In this document: piece by piece, positions 22,910-34,404 of the stretch
Layout of the letters: each line of letters begins with the position of its first letter
Position numbering within the stretch: the first letter of the stretch is position 1
Source of the DNA: Zizania palustris
Taxonomy: Eukaryota > Streptophyta > Magnoliopsida > Poales > Poaceae
NCBI GenBank assembly: GCA_019279435.1
Contig: JAAALK010000283.1
Coordinates: 7,440,001 to 7,504,000 of the forward strand
Direction: 5' to 3'
DNA: 64,000 nt
Translations under genes and position numbers: made by a program
The notes under the pieces: generated by a model
Told to the model about the DNA's origin: nothing
The model's database searches: none
What the model saw: only the letters and a program-made list of their open reading frames with translations

Positions 22910-23560
22910 ATGGCCAACGACCAAGGATCAGAAGCCCCACGTGACGGAAACACCTCAGGCAATCTGCCTCAGTGGGGTGCAGTTGGACAACAGCAGAACC
23001 CCGTTGCCTATCATCCCACACTAGCAGAGATGATGGCAAAACAAAACCAACTGATCGCCACGCTACTTACCCAGATGCAACAACAAGAAAAGCAGATGCA
23101 AGAGCAGCAGGCACAGTTGTTCTGTCTCCAACAACACCAACACAAGCTCTCCCTTTAGCTAATCTACGGGGACTTCGCCAACTTTCAGAGATTAGTGAAC
23201 GAAGCAATTATGCCAGGAACCAGAGCGATTCCATCTCAAGCCCCAACCCCTGGCATCCTACCCCAAGCACCGCCAGCCGGAAGAACTTCCGTGCAAGCTG
23301 TCGGATACAAGAGGGACAGGCACGGCAACCCAATCATATGCTTCAACTGTCGCCAAGAAGGCCACTTCTCCAACATGTGCCCCTACCCCAAGCAGGCCTC
23401 ATCTTCCATTCCAAACCCAGAGGGACATACCCTAGATCACCACAAAGAGAACCCAGATACAACCAAAGACACTCCCAATTTGATCTCAACCAACCCAGAT
23501 CCGGAGGTCACTTTGCCTATTTCTGATGTAACACCTTTTCCTAATCCGGAGCACCAGTAG
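22910..23560 (+). pseudogene. gag: Mini-gag of F with one amber codon
   Basis: ATG at 22910. The first 80 codons match the gag N-terminus of E (GNLPQWGA, AEMM, QMQQQ, EQQA). It then jumps in frame to the end of the gag core (LSL-stop-LIYGDFANFQRLVNEAI), skipping about 165 residues, and continues through the knuckle CFNCRQEGHFSNMC to a stop at 23558-23560. The TAG (23156-23158) stands where E has CAG, so it is one transition. Without it the protein would be about 216 aa: an N-terminal Gln-rich part plus the RNA-binding knuckle, lacking most of the capsid-like core. Confidence 0.75.
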
Positions 23561-23633
23561 AACCCCGTCCCCTAGTTTCCCCGAGGTTCGCTTCGAATCA
23601 CGAGGATGAGATTCATTGTAAGGGGGATAGGAT

Positions 23634-26600
23634 TGTAACAGCCCCAAAATTAAAAGGAAATAAAATAAAAGGAAAAATAATATTAAAGGAATTTCTGAAT
23701 TTTGTTATTAAAGAAAAACTCCTAAAAGAGCCCTATTAAAGCCAAACAGAGATAAATATTCAAAATTTGGACTTGAAAATTTTATGAGATAAACTAGAAG
23801 CCAAGAAATAATTTTGAGAATTTTTACAAGATTTTAGCAACAGTGCTTCAAGTCTTAAACCAATAAACCAATTTCTGGAATTAAATTAATTAGAAAATGC
23901 ATTTAAATTCTTGTTGGGCCGCAACCCCCAAAGCTCCCTAGGCCCGGCCCAGTCCGTAGCTGAGCCGCTGACCGGTGGGACCGCCATGTCGGCGCCATCT
24001 CGCCCTCTCCCTCTTTTCCACGCCCACGCCATCCTCGGACCCACATGGCAGCCGCTCGCCACCCCCTTCCGTCGCTGACGTCCTGGGCTCGCTGGTCGGC
24101 GCCCCTCTCTCTCCCGCGCATGTGTCTGCCAGCCCACCTGCCAGCCTCCGCACGCGCTCCCCCGCTCGCTGACATCCCGAGCCCGCGTGTCAGCTCTCTC
24201 TCACCCGCGCCCGCCCACTGACAGGTGGCCCCCACCTGTCAGGACCGTCTTCCCCGATGGAAGGGGGGATCCCCTTCCATACCGGCGCCCCCCCTCCTTG
24301 CCATTTTTGCCGCCGGTCGGCCCCGTGCCAAATTGCTGCCCGGATTCACAAATCCAAGCCCCGGTGATCCCATTCCGGTTATTACCACGCGGTTTCATCC
24401 CTTTTGGAAGGCAATCCGAGCGCTATGGAACCCTCGCCGGCGTGGAAAACCCCCACCCCGATTTCCCTCGATTGCTTGCCTAAATGCGCCACCAATGACC
24501 CCTATAAAAACCACCGGCCTCACCGCAATCCATCCACGTCTAAATCACCTTAGCCCTCACTTCCCAGAAGCACCGCCATCAAAGTTTTCCCCCTTCCCTC
24601 TGTTTTGGCTCCGGCAAGCACTCGCCGGCGCTCCGGGCCACCGCCGCCCTCGCCGTCGCCTCCGCCGGGACCGTCGTCGCGCCCTCTATCCCAGCCCCAC
24701 CTCCGCTGGGACGGACCATCGCCGGAACGCCTCACCGCCGTCAAGCCTGAAAGCCTCCTTCGCCATCTCCTCGCCGCCGATCGTCATCGACCACCGTTCG
24801 CCGTTATCACCGGTACGGTTGTGACCCCCTCCCCCTCCTCATTCTGTTTTTGACGAGAACTAGGGCCTTAGGCTAGCGCCGCCGTCGGTAGCCGCTCGTC
24901 GTCACGCCGCCGGAGCCGGGGACGAAGACATTTGTCTTCCCCGTGCCGCGTGCATGCCGGACGCATGCTCCGCCGTGCGATCTGAGATGAACGGCGCGGA
25001 TTAAAACCCGCGTGGGGATTTATCTCGGCCGTTGATCTGGCCGAAGGGGTATCGAGGCCTGTAAGCCGTCAATCACCACTTAAGCGCCACGCCCCGCGAT
25101 CGCCCGTTGGATCTGGATCCAATGGTCCTACTCAGCCTGGTCCATGCGCGCAGTCAACGGTTCACGGTGAACCCAGCTCACCGTGGACCCGAGACTGTTT
25201 TCCCATTTAAAATAAATTCCAGAAAATCAGTTTCAACTTCAAATTCATATCTTGCTCAAATTAACTCCAAATTTCACCATTTCAATTCTAGAAAATTTGT
25301 CTTTTTAATCTCTACACTTTTATGCAATAAAAACAATATGTTTATTTGGCACATAATAATCTTATTAAATAATAAAGAAAAGTCCCCTTTAGGATTAAGA
25401 TCATATTTCATTTAAATAATCTAGAAAAACCCTTAAAAATATATATATATTAATTTCTGGGGACATAATGACTCCATTGCAATGTTTATAAGCCAATAAA
25501 AATATAATGATTCATTTTGCCCATTTCATTTTATTAAATAAACATTTCCAAGCCCCTTTAAAATAAATGATTAACTCATATAATAAAAATGCAACACTTT
25601 ACAAAAATATCATGAATACTTATACAATAAATTCAGAGGACTTAATGACTTTATTCCATTGTTTTAATGCAACAAAAATAGCATGATCACTTTGCCCACT
25701 TTAATCTATTAATTAATAATGCAAAAGCCCTTGTAGGATAATTAAGTTAAACACTTTATAAAAATGTCAAGACAACTTATATAATAACTTCAGAAAACCT
25801 AACAACTTGAGTTCACTATTTTTAATCCAATAATAATGTTATTATATACGTTTTTAGTTCATCTCTAAAAAGGGAAAATAAAAACCCCTAGAAAAAATAA
25901 TTACATCAAGTCATAAAATTCAGAAATCCCATTAGAAATCAATCTTAAATATTTCAGTAACAATTCCCTAAACTCTAAAACTCTATCTCCTTTACTTAAT
26001 CCAACAAAAACATGTATGTTAGTATGATTGATTTGTTTTGGATTGTTTATTGAATGCTTTATTTACTTTTCCGTATCGAGAAGACTACGACGTCATCGAA
26101 GATCCAGAGTTCTATCCCGAGGTTCCTCCTTCACCCTTTGCTGAGCAAGGCAACTCATCGACCCCTCTTGTGGAAACAGTTGATCATCATTGAGCCCATG
26201 TTTTAATAAATTATCGCTATAACTCATAGGATAATATTGCATTAGTCCAATATCAAGCCTTACACTTATATTTATTAGATCCCCGTCCTTGTGTGCAAAC
26301 CCAAGCCATGCTTATTGAGCCTTAACTCCTTGTCACTCTACAAATATTATATTAGCTAGTGCCCAATGTACCGGCACAACTGCTATAGGAAATAAAGAAT
26401 GAGTCGTAGATAGATGGATTCTGATATATGAATTTCCCCGTTATTCTCGTCTCTGGACTCTATTGGAGTTGGCTAGGTTATAAGTGTGGTGGGTTCCGGG
26501 TGCAAGCTCTGAAACTGGTTGGTCGCACCCGGGGCACTATAAGGACCGGTCTGCGGGATCTGTTGCAAAGCACTTCCATACTAACCACAAGTCTAATGGG

Positions 26601-27469
26601 TAAGTCCTAACCAGAAGTATGGAACACTCCAACTCTCTGCACCATAGTGGAGGGGGCAAGGGGCAAGCCTGCGGGCGACTTGTATCGACGAGGCTCAAGG
26701 GGGGGTATGGTGGGGCTTCGACGCGTCGGGACACCATATGAAACCTATAAGAGGGTGCTGTTGAGTCGGGGAGGACTATATGGAAGGTTTTGGCACGAGT
26801 TCCCGTGAAATGGGTCATCTCGTTACACTTTGGTGTAGGTGATGAGTGCGTGCCTTGTGGGTACAGTGGTACATCTCTGATCAGAGTAATTTAATCTTTT
26901 CGAAAAGCCGAGCCCACGGTCAAGGGTGGGTTGTGTGACTACTCGCAGTTAGTTTACAATTGTTTGAATGGTTGAGTTATTCATGGCATGTAAGGACTGT
27001 TGAGCGAGGTGGGGCTGATTGTACCCCTCGAGTTAGAATATGATGATGCATACACATGTTTACATTTCAGTACTAATAAATTGTTCACATTAAATTGCTT
27101 TACAAATTTCTCGCTTCCGCAAAACTAGCCACTATCTCCCTTGTTATTTCCTTGCATTATATTTGCATTCGGTGGCTTGCTGAGTACTCCTGTACTCACC
27201 CCATTGACTTACACCATCAGAGCCCATCTACTACGAGGAGGATGCAGGTCTGGAGTAGCGACCCAGTCAAGGCGAGACTGGAAGGAGGCGTTCATCTAGG
27301 ACCCTTATTTTATTAGTTTCTCTTGACCTTTATTCACTTTTGTATTAATGTGGTCTACGAACCATGAATGATTGCCCGTATTGTACGAGGTCGCATGATG
27401 AACGTCTTGTTTTATTGATTTTCTATGGAATTTCAATAAAGTCCTGATTTATTAAATCGGGGCGCGACA
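23634..27469 (+). repeat. Element F 3' LTR
   Basis: 3,836 bp, preceded by the polypurine tract AAGGGGGATAGGAT (about 23620-23633). It is near-identical to the 5' LTR but with scattered substitutions and short indels, clearly more than between the E LTRs, so F is older than E. TATA at 24501-24510, hairpin at 24218-24242. Confidence 0.93.
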
Positions 27470-27878
27470 GAACCCTTCGCAGCCTTCGTGACGGAGCTCC
27501 CTGCTCCCCTGTCATCAAGCCTCCCGCTTGACCCAGGTTCACTTGCTACGAACCGTCCGACGCCTCCAAAGTCACCTGCGCACCACAGACAAACAGACAA
27601 GTGTATCTAGTACCCTAGAGACCTCTCCGGGTAAGCAACCTCCGATACACACTCCGGTGTACCGCCCAAAGTACTGAACCCTTCGGTACAGCCAAGTCAT
27701 TGTGTACTATCGGACCCCTCCGATAGGCACACTCCGTTGCAACAGCCGCAGCATCCAGAACCCATTGAACCCTTCGGTGAAGCAACCTCTGAACCCCTTC
27801 GGAGGGACCCCTTCGAATCAGAGGATAAAATCTGTCAATCACTCATCACAGACTCCGAAACCAACCCTTGGTTTCTCA

Positions 27879-29052
27879 CTTGCTATCAACATTGTGCACC
27901 ATAGAATGTAAGGCCGATGTCATCAAGTACATGATGTTGGCCCAGTGTTGAAAGGGCATATCGAAAAATGGGTGCTAGACCTTACCAAGTTTGACTTGCG
28001 ATATGAATCGGCTAAGGGAATAGAAGGACAAGTGATAGCCAATTTAATAGTCTAGCACAGAGATGGGGCAGTAACTTATGCCGAGCCGACACCATGAACT
28101 TTATTCTTCGATGGATTATTGTGTCAGCACGGATGTCGTATAGGGATGGCACTTATTTCCCATCAGGGCCATCATTTTTGTTCGCTTACACCATCAAGAC
28201 TTTCTCCATGAATAATCAAGTCATGTATTAAGCGGTATTAAAAGGGTTGTAGCTGTTGGAGGAAGTCAGCGTCGATGCGGTAGAAATATTGGGAGATTCC
28301 TTGCTAGTGATGAGGCAGTTGTTAGGTGAATACCAGTGCAAGGATGACATGTTGAAAGAGTATCATAGACGGTGCCAAGAGATGATGGTAAGATTCAGGA
28401 ATGTAACCCTTACACATGTCCTGAGTGAGCCAAACATGGAAGCAAATGATTTGGCTGAGGCATCATTAGGATACATGCTGATGGCCAGGTAGATTGAGGT
28501 GTAAATCACGAAACTAGAAGCTAATGATTGGAGGTATGGCATTGTTACTTATTTTAAAAAATTACATCGGCACTAAGAAAAGTCGGGTACCAAGCTACAA
28601 AGTATGTACTGCTCGGCGATGATTCATATTGTCGGACGACAGATGGAGTCCTAATCAAGTGTTTAAATGTTAAAGAAGCCAAAGTGATGATGTACAAGGT
28701 ACATGATGGCATATGTGGAACAGACCAGTCAACCCAGAAAAACCCAGAAAATGAAGCGGCTACTCTAAAGGGCAGGGTACTTTTGGTCGACCATGGTGGA
28801 AGATTGCATAATGTATCATAGGGTGTGTCAAGATTGCCACAAGTTTGGAGCCATTCAAAGGGCACCCGCATCGTTGATGAACCCTATAGTTAATCATTGG
28901 CCATTCAAAGGATGAGGCATTTACATGATCGACCAAATCTACTCGTCATCAAGTAAAGGACATAAGTTCATATTAGTAGCCACTGACTACTACACAAAAT
29001 AGGTAGATGTCATTCCACTTAAGAAGGTAACCTCAATCGATGCCATTGAATT
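27879..29052 (+). pseudogene. pol: Gypsy 'G' pol fragment: RNase H and integrase start, decayed
   Basis: The plus strand shows second-type (archaeal-like) RNase H pieces (ILGDSLLVMRQLLGEYQCKDDML near 28290, NMEANDLAEASLGYM near 28440). The integrase zinc-binding and core start follow (CQDCHKFGAIQRAPASLMNP near 28835, HKFILVATDYYTK near 28965). Several stops and frameshifts break it. It is cut at 29052 by a Tat-type LTR. RNase H followed by integrase, with this RNase H type, points to a Tat-like gypsy element. The left end is the edge of copia LTR2. Confidence 0.75.
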
Positions 29053-29611
29053 TGTTGGCGTAAAAGATTATGCTAACATGTTTGAATAGCCTCGAAGGGC
29101 TAGCTAAAAGGAGAGGTTAACAATGTAGTGAAATAGGCCTCTGAATAGGATAATAACCTTTGATCAGTTCGAAGTGTGCTCTATTATGTGAATGAATATC
29201 GCTATTACAGTGGAAGAGAGGGATATTTATAGGCAAAGATCTAATAGGGAAATATAAATCTATCCTCTAGTTACAACCATCATAGTGGACTCTATTCATG
29301 AGGCCCTATAGGGGTAGAATGGTAAGAGCATGTGTGAAAACTCTGGTAAAGCTAACGTCTTGTCCCATTTTGCGGTGCCCCTTGAAAGTCGGGGCCTCTG
29401 GAGGGTAGTGAGGTGGACGGGGCCACGAGGGTGCTTGGATGCTCCGGATCCCTCCTCCTACGCAGTTGTTAAGCTAGCACCGTAGGATTCGGTCCTCCTT
29501 CTTTGGAGTACTGTATAGACGTCAGAAGGCTTCAAACTTTGTAAGCTCCTAAATTGTTCTTTGGGGCCATCCACCTAATGGCAAGACTGATGGGATTATT
29601 TCCCCCCAACA
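29053..29611 (-). repeat. LTR of a D-related Tat element
   Basis: 559 bp; plus strand starts TGTTGGCGTAAAAGATTATG and ends CCCCCCAACA, nearly the ends of the D LTR. A minus-strand TATA (GCCTATAAATA) lies at about 29222-29234. The sequence to the right (GTCGCCCCTCGAATATG) matches the start of the D interior, so it is a 3' LTR with a truncated interior, not a solo LTR; no TSD is found. Confidence 0.8.
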
Positions 29612-29905
29612 GTCGCCCCTCGAATATGTCTTTTCGAATACCTTGCATTCCGAGAAAGGCAATATGCACAAGAAATAATTCCATGTTTTGAATTTTAGAA
29701 TATCGATGGTCCTTACGATTAGCTTGGTTATGTTCTAAGCCATGAAGGGGTTTAGGTGAAGGGGTTCAAAGCCTAGGTGTCTGTTGCTAATTCTTTCCTG
29801 GAAGGCTTCGGTTCGGAGTGCCCAAATGTTGCTTCGGGCAACCAATCATTGCTTTGGCATCCCAGACATCGCCTTGGGATCTCCTAGGGTTGCCTTGGGT
29901 ATCCT
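29612..29905 (-). other. Short interior remnant of the D-related element
   Basis: The first about 100 bases parallel D at 36645-36760 (CCCCTCGAATA, GAGAAAGGCAATATGCACAAG). Beyond about 29760 there are only short imperfect repeats of a TTGCTTCGGG/TCGCCTTGGG type. No open frame is seen. Confidence 0.45.
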
Positions 29906-30376
29906 CTATTGTTGAGAGCGCTTCCTATGATACCTTGACTGTCGCATTGCTTTTCAGCAAGCTCAAGGCCTAAGAGGTTGATATCCAGTTGAGATCAAAT
30001 CTCACTAGTTTTAGAACAAAAACCATGGCCCTTGTGACACCTTCTATTGATCCTGCTGCTTTGCGTTGTGCTTTGTCTTCTTTGATGTCTATCACTAAGG
30101 ACCAATTGGATTTGCTAGGAGATGATGACCTTTGTCTTTTCAATAGCCGTGTTCTTCGTGTCTATGATAAAAGAATGTTCAAACAACATGGCACAAAACA
30201 TGGTTGCTTTGAGTGTGGTGATCCAAGTTATTTCATCACCGAGTGCCCCAAGCAGAACACACACAAGAAGGGCACTAGCGGTGGCTCCTACGACTCCAAC
30301 AAGCACGACAGCTCCACCTTCACAAAGGGCAATCCCAAGACTAGGTTTTTTTGAAAGGCCGTGAAGGACTACCAGC
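29906..30376 (+). pseudogene. gag: Copia gag fragment on plus strand
   Basis: Plus strand reads SYDTLTVALLFSKLKA, a TAA, then EVDIQLRSNLTSF, the copia gag core. It continues as DQLDLLGDDDLCLFNSR and a knuckle CFECGDPSYFITEC (about 30204-30246), then a Lys/Ser/His-rich tail to a TGA at 30352. The family differs from A, B and C and the orientation is opposite. The right side is cut by the C LTR at 30377, the left joins a Tat remnant. Confidence 0.75.
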
Positions 30377-32579
30377 TGTAGGACCGAAAGTAGCGACCAG
30401 AGGGGGGTGAATGGGCGTCTAAAAATTCTTTCAAATCAATGGCCTGCTCCAAACACCCAATGCACCTTAAAAGACTAAGCAGGAAAATGCGAACAGGTCA
30501 ACAAAGCCTAAACGTATCTAGCCTATAAATGACCGGTATCGTAGACAAAGAAACACCAATACAGTGCTAATAGGCAGAATAACAAAGTGATTAAAAATGT
30601 GGGCAAATCAAAGCCCTCAGAAACAGATCATCACAGCAATTAAACTGAGGGCACGTAAATAGTTATGAGGAGTTACTGTTCAAAGTTGTCTCCTGTTAGG
30701 AACTTGACGAAGCCTGCTTCGAAGTATATGCGAAGCCTGAAGTTGTCGAGGGTTGTCAATCGAAGCCTGCAACGTCGAAGCTTGGGGTGTGCCGAAGTCT
30801 GCTTCGAAGTCCTTTGTCGAAGGGTGTAGTGGACGTGTCGAAGGTTGAAGGAGTCGAGGCTAGTTCGGTGAAGAGTATAGCTAACTACAAAGCATGCTTC
30901 GGTGCGAAGTGTGAGGCAACCGAAGCTTGATTCGAAAAGCACACATCGAAACAGCAAAGCTTAACACAGTCAAAAATCAACTTTGAAGCTTAGCAGAGAA
31001 AAATCGAAGCCTGCAACGCGACCTTGGAAGTTAGATTAATCGAGGCCGGAGTAGTGACCTTCGAAACACAGACTAACTTCGAATCAGAGTCCTCTAGGAC
31101 TCTCGCACACGAAACCAAAGCCCAGAAACAAACTTTGAATCACAATCTCCGAAAGCACAAACTGAATGGGACCCACAACATGACACTTCGAGAAAGAAGG
31201 ACATCTCCGAAAAGATCTATCGAAGTACTAACTGCGAAGTTGACTGTCCGAAGTACAAAAATCGGAGTACTACTTCACAGGCTTCAGAGCACAGTAGAAA
31301 TCAGTGTTAACGAATAGTGGGAAGCCTAGCGGCATACTTTGCTTGAGAAGCAAAACGAGTTCGAAGCCTGTAGAGGATCTGATCGAAGCCTGTTTCACAA
31401 AACAGAAAGACTTCGAACAAAGTACAGACCTCCGCTAGAAACATCAAGAGACGTGCTAGACACTTTCTTCTCGATCAAAACGCCATGTTAGGAAAAAGTA
31501 TCAATAGAAAAACTTTGTTGTAGCCAAGAATAGAATAGCCTATCAACCAAAAGCTAGGTGCCATGCTAGCTAGACACAAATGCACACTAAAAGGAAATAG
31601 GTTGAGTACTAGACTCAGGGCTAGAACATCATGAACGGATTAAACAACACTAGAAACAACTTGCGACTATAGGAGCTAGGCACAGAATATTCAACAAGAG
31701 AACAAAAACAAGAACAGCGTTCGTGTAAGAAACCGGTGCGCTGCGCAGAAAAATCTTCAGCCACAAAACCAAGGATCAAACATATTCACACGCAATCGAA
31801 ACGCACGTGCAACGAGGCAAGCAGAAAACCTGTCGTGCGTGCAAAGAACAATGATGACGGCGGATGAACTCACGAAGACAGTACAAGAGCCTGGCGGCGC
31901 ACAAAAAACAGGAACAGGGAGGTGAACTCTGATTTTTTTGATTAAAGTGAGTTATTCCTAACCCTAGGGATTGGGGCCCTATTTATAGGCAGCCCAATAG
32001 ACTAGGAAAATACTAAAAGACCCTTAGGGTTTTTTACAGACGCTGAAATAAAAGGAAAAGACCAAACTGCCCTTAGGATATTTTTACAGACTCGACTGAC
32101 TGACTGTGGGTCTAAGGACAAAATAGTAAACTCCTATTTACAGATGACTTATCCGGAGGTGGAGCTTTCATAGCGACTATGGATTCGCCTCTGAACAGAC
32201 CGATGCGAGATCAGCTGTTGTCAGTTTTGCGCCAAAACTGACAAAGCATCCACCGACTTTGCACTAGGTACCCGGATTGGGCCGGCCCGATTCCACAGCT
32301 CTCTCAGCCCGGCAATCACTCGCCGCCCGTGTACCTGAGTCAATCCTGGTCAACAGCCTAGTGGATCCTCTGCTGCTCCTAGCCCATGTACCCGGATTGG
32401 GCCAGCCCGACTTCGCGGCCCCTCTGCCCAATAGTCGCTCACTGCCCGTGTACCTGAGTCACAAGCGGCTCAAACCCAGCAGGTCTTCTCTCTTTTTTTT
32501 CAGTCCTCTTTGACTATCGTTGACAATGACTCATCACATCTGGAGCCATGAGACCCACGCTGTTCAGCATGGCTCCTCA
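30377..32579 (-). repeat. 3' LTR of copia element C
   Basis: 2,203 bp; minus strand TGAGGAGCCATG (32579) to CGGTCCTACA (30377). It is preceded by a polypurine tract (32580-32592). Minus-strand TATA at 31981-31990. A TTCGAAG-rich block (about 30700-31440) is present here but absent from the 1,531-bp solo LTR of the same family at 34405. Confidence 0.9.
31981..31990 (-). promoter_or_regulatory. TATA box of the C LTR
   Basis: GCCTATAAAT on the minus strand, about 590 bases from the LTR start; matched by the solo LTR copy at about 35402-35412. Confidence 0.55.
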
Positions 32580-33964
32580 ATCTCCCCCTTGATGAGTGCA
32601 TTGTCAACACTTCACCTCTTCAGTTTTCAGTACCTGCAAGCAATTGTGGAAACACGAAAACAAAACACAAGAAAACAGAGAAGAATAATATAAAGTAAAA
32701 GTTTAACCCTAATGACCAAAAACCGAACAAAAGCGAGAAATGATCATTATGGTTAACCAAAAGTAAAAGCTCAAAACGAGTGCAATCTCAGAATTATCAA
32801 CAAGGATATCAAAAGAGTAAGGACAAACGGGACAAAAACTCCCCCTGAAACAAATCCCAGAGAAAGCCAAAACTCCCCCTTAAACTCTTCTCCCAAAATT
32901 TCTCCCCCTTGTTGACAATTGAACTCATCAAGCGAGACTAAATGCACTCTAAAGAGACACAGACTCCCCCTGAAATGCAACTCCCCCTCAAAATATGCAA
33001 TGAATGCAACTGGGGTGCAGGTGGAGTGTAGAAAGCATGCTTCTCAGATATGATTGACTGCAATTACAACATCTAACTAGTATAGCAAAAGACATATTGT
33101 CTAAAACACATGGCATGATCAATGCAACAGATGATATCTAAAGAAAGTCATTAGCATGCATTTTTCAATTTTTGCAAACAAAATCATCACCACATTTTCC
33201 AGTTGACAAGCAAGGTAAAACATGAGATACAGAAGCTAACTGATATCTACCAAGATAAGCATTGTCCAAAACCAAGCGCTTCAGCAAACTTGTTATCTTT
33301 TTAATTTTCAGGCTTTTTCTTTATCCTTTTTAATTTGTGCCAGGGGTTATTTGCATGTCAAACCTTATGCTGACCGACCAAGTTAAGCCTAGGCCAGAAC
33401 TGGACCATTAGAAGCTTAAGACATTGGTCTTGGCATACACTACATTGTCCTAGTTCATACAAAAGTGCTATGGTAAGCAGTCCAGAACAATGCAATGCGA
33501 CAAAGCAAACCCACCTGGATGTTTTCAAATTATGCATAAAAAGGCATGGAATTTTCATTTTTCTTATTTTTCATCATTTTTATAGCACGTTTCCATGTTT
33601 AAAGCATAAAGATATCCAAGTTGCATATACGCATCTAAGTAAAGAAACTAGCTACAAGGCATGTAACAGATAGCAAAAGCATTCAGCCTACACATGCTAG
33701 TTACCAGAAGCAATGGTGATCATTTTTCAATTTTAAAGCATAAAAGCCATGCATATGATAGATATCGGACATGTCAAGTGAACTGAAGCAAAGCATGATC
33801 ATCGACAAATAATCAAAAGCATGTACCAGCTAGACTATGTAAAGCAGTTCAATCATATAACAGAAGCAGGCTCAAAAGTGTGATATGTGAATATGTAAGA
33901 TATGAACACACACAAAAGGACTCAAGAAAAGAGTAAATAAGAAAGAAAACTGACTCAAAATATC
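32580..33964 (-). other. Element C 3' non-coding region with at least six polypurine-like tracts
   Basis: No gene. CTCCCCC runs occur near 32583, 32839, 32872, 32899, 32963 and 32983 on the plus strand. The rest matches the pol-to-LTR spacer of B and Z (CCAGGGGTTATTTGC near 33340, GGTAAGCAGTC near 33472). Confidence 0.75.
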
Positions 33965-34399
33965 CTAAAAAGGATACACAACACCCAAATCCCCTCGTAA
34001 ACGCTCAAAAGTAGACTGATCTAGGGGTTTGGTGAAAATGTCAGCCAACTGATGATGAGTATCAACATGAACAACGTCAATGACACCTTTCTCATATTGA
34101 TCCCTCAGAAAGTGAAAGCGCACATCAATGTGTTTGGTTTTTGAATGGAGACAAGGGTTTTTCCCTACACTAATAGCACTGGTGTTGTCGCAAAACAAAG
34201 GAACTCTAGTAGGAAAGAACAACCCAAAATCTCGCAATGTGGAAATCATCCAAACCATCTGTGAGCATCAACTAGCAGCAGCTACATACTCAGCCTCAGT
34301 GGTCAAAAGAGCAACTCCAGATTGCTTTCGAGAAGACCAAGAAACAAGAGACGAACCTAGAAACTAGCAAGTACCGGAAGTTGACTTGCGATCCAACCG
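33965..34399 (-). pseudogene. pol: Copia RNase H of element C
   Basis: Minus strand: RKSTSGTC at the LTR junction, then TTEAEYVAAAS, MVWMISTLRDFGL, VPLFCDNTSAIS, and HHQLADIFTKPLDQSTF to the final stop at 33965. Two stops (after GTC and after VAAAS) break it. It continues across the solo LTR into 35941-36143. The protein would degrade the RNA strand of RNA-DNA hybrids. Confidence 0.85.
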
Positions 34400-34404
34400 G
34401 CACC

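Larger units (their letters stand above)
17259..27469 (+). mobile_element. Element F: non-autonomous gypsy element related to Tekay/Del, pol-less
   Basis: Complete insertion in the copia LTR with the 5-bp TSD GAACC (17254-17258 and 27470-27474). LTRs begin TGTAACAGCCCC and end GGGGCGCGACA. The interior is only 2,541 bp, holding a PBS, an ORF0-like gene and a shortened gag; there is no protease, RT or integrase. It shares LTR ends, PBS, ORF0 and gag type with E, so an E-like element is the likely source of enzymes (inference). Confidence 0.92.
15592..27878 (-). repeat. LTR2: 5' LTR of copia B, split by element F
   Basis: Two parts, 15592-17258 and 27470-27878, join into an LTR of about 2,071 bp after removal of F and one TSD copy. 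Both parts align to LTR1 from end to end. It holds the TATA box that LTR1 has lost (16371-16384). It ends TGAGAAACC (minus strand, 27878). The sequence is rich in TTCGAAG words. Confidence 0.9.
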
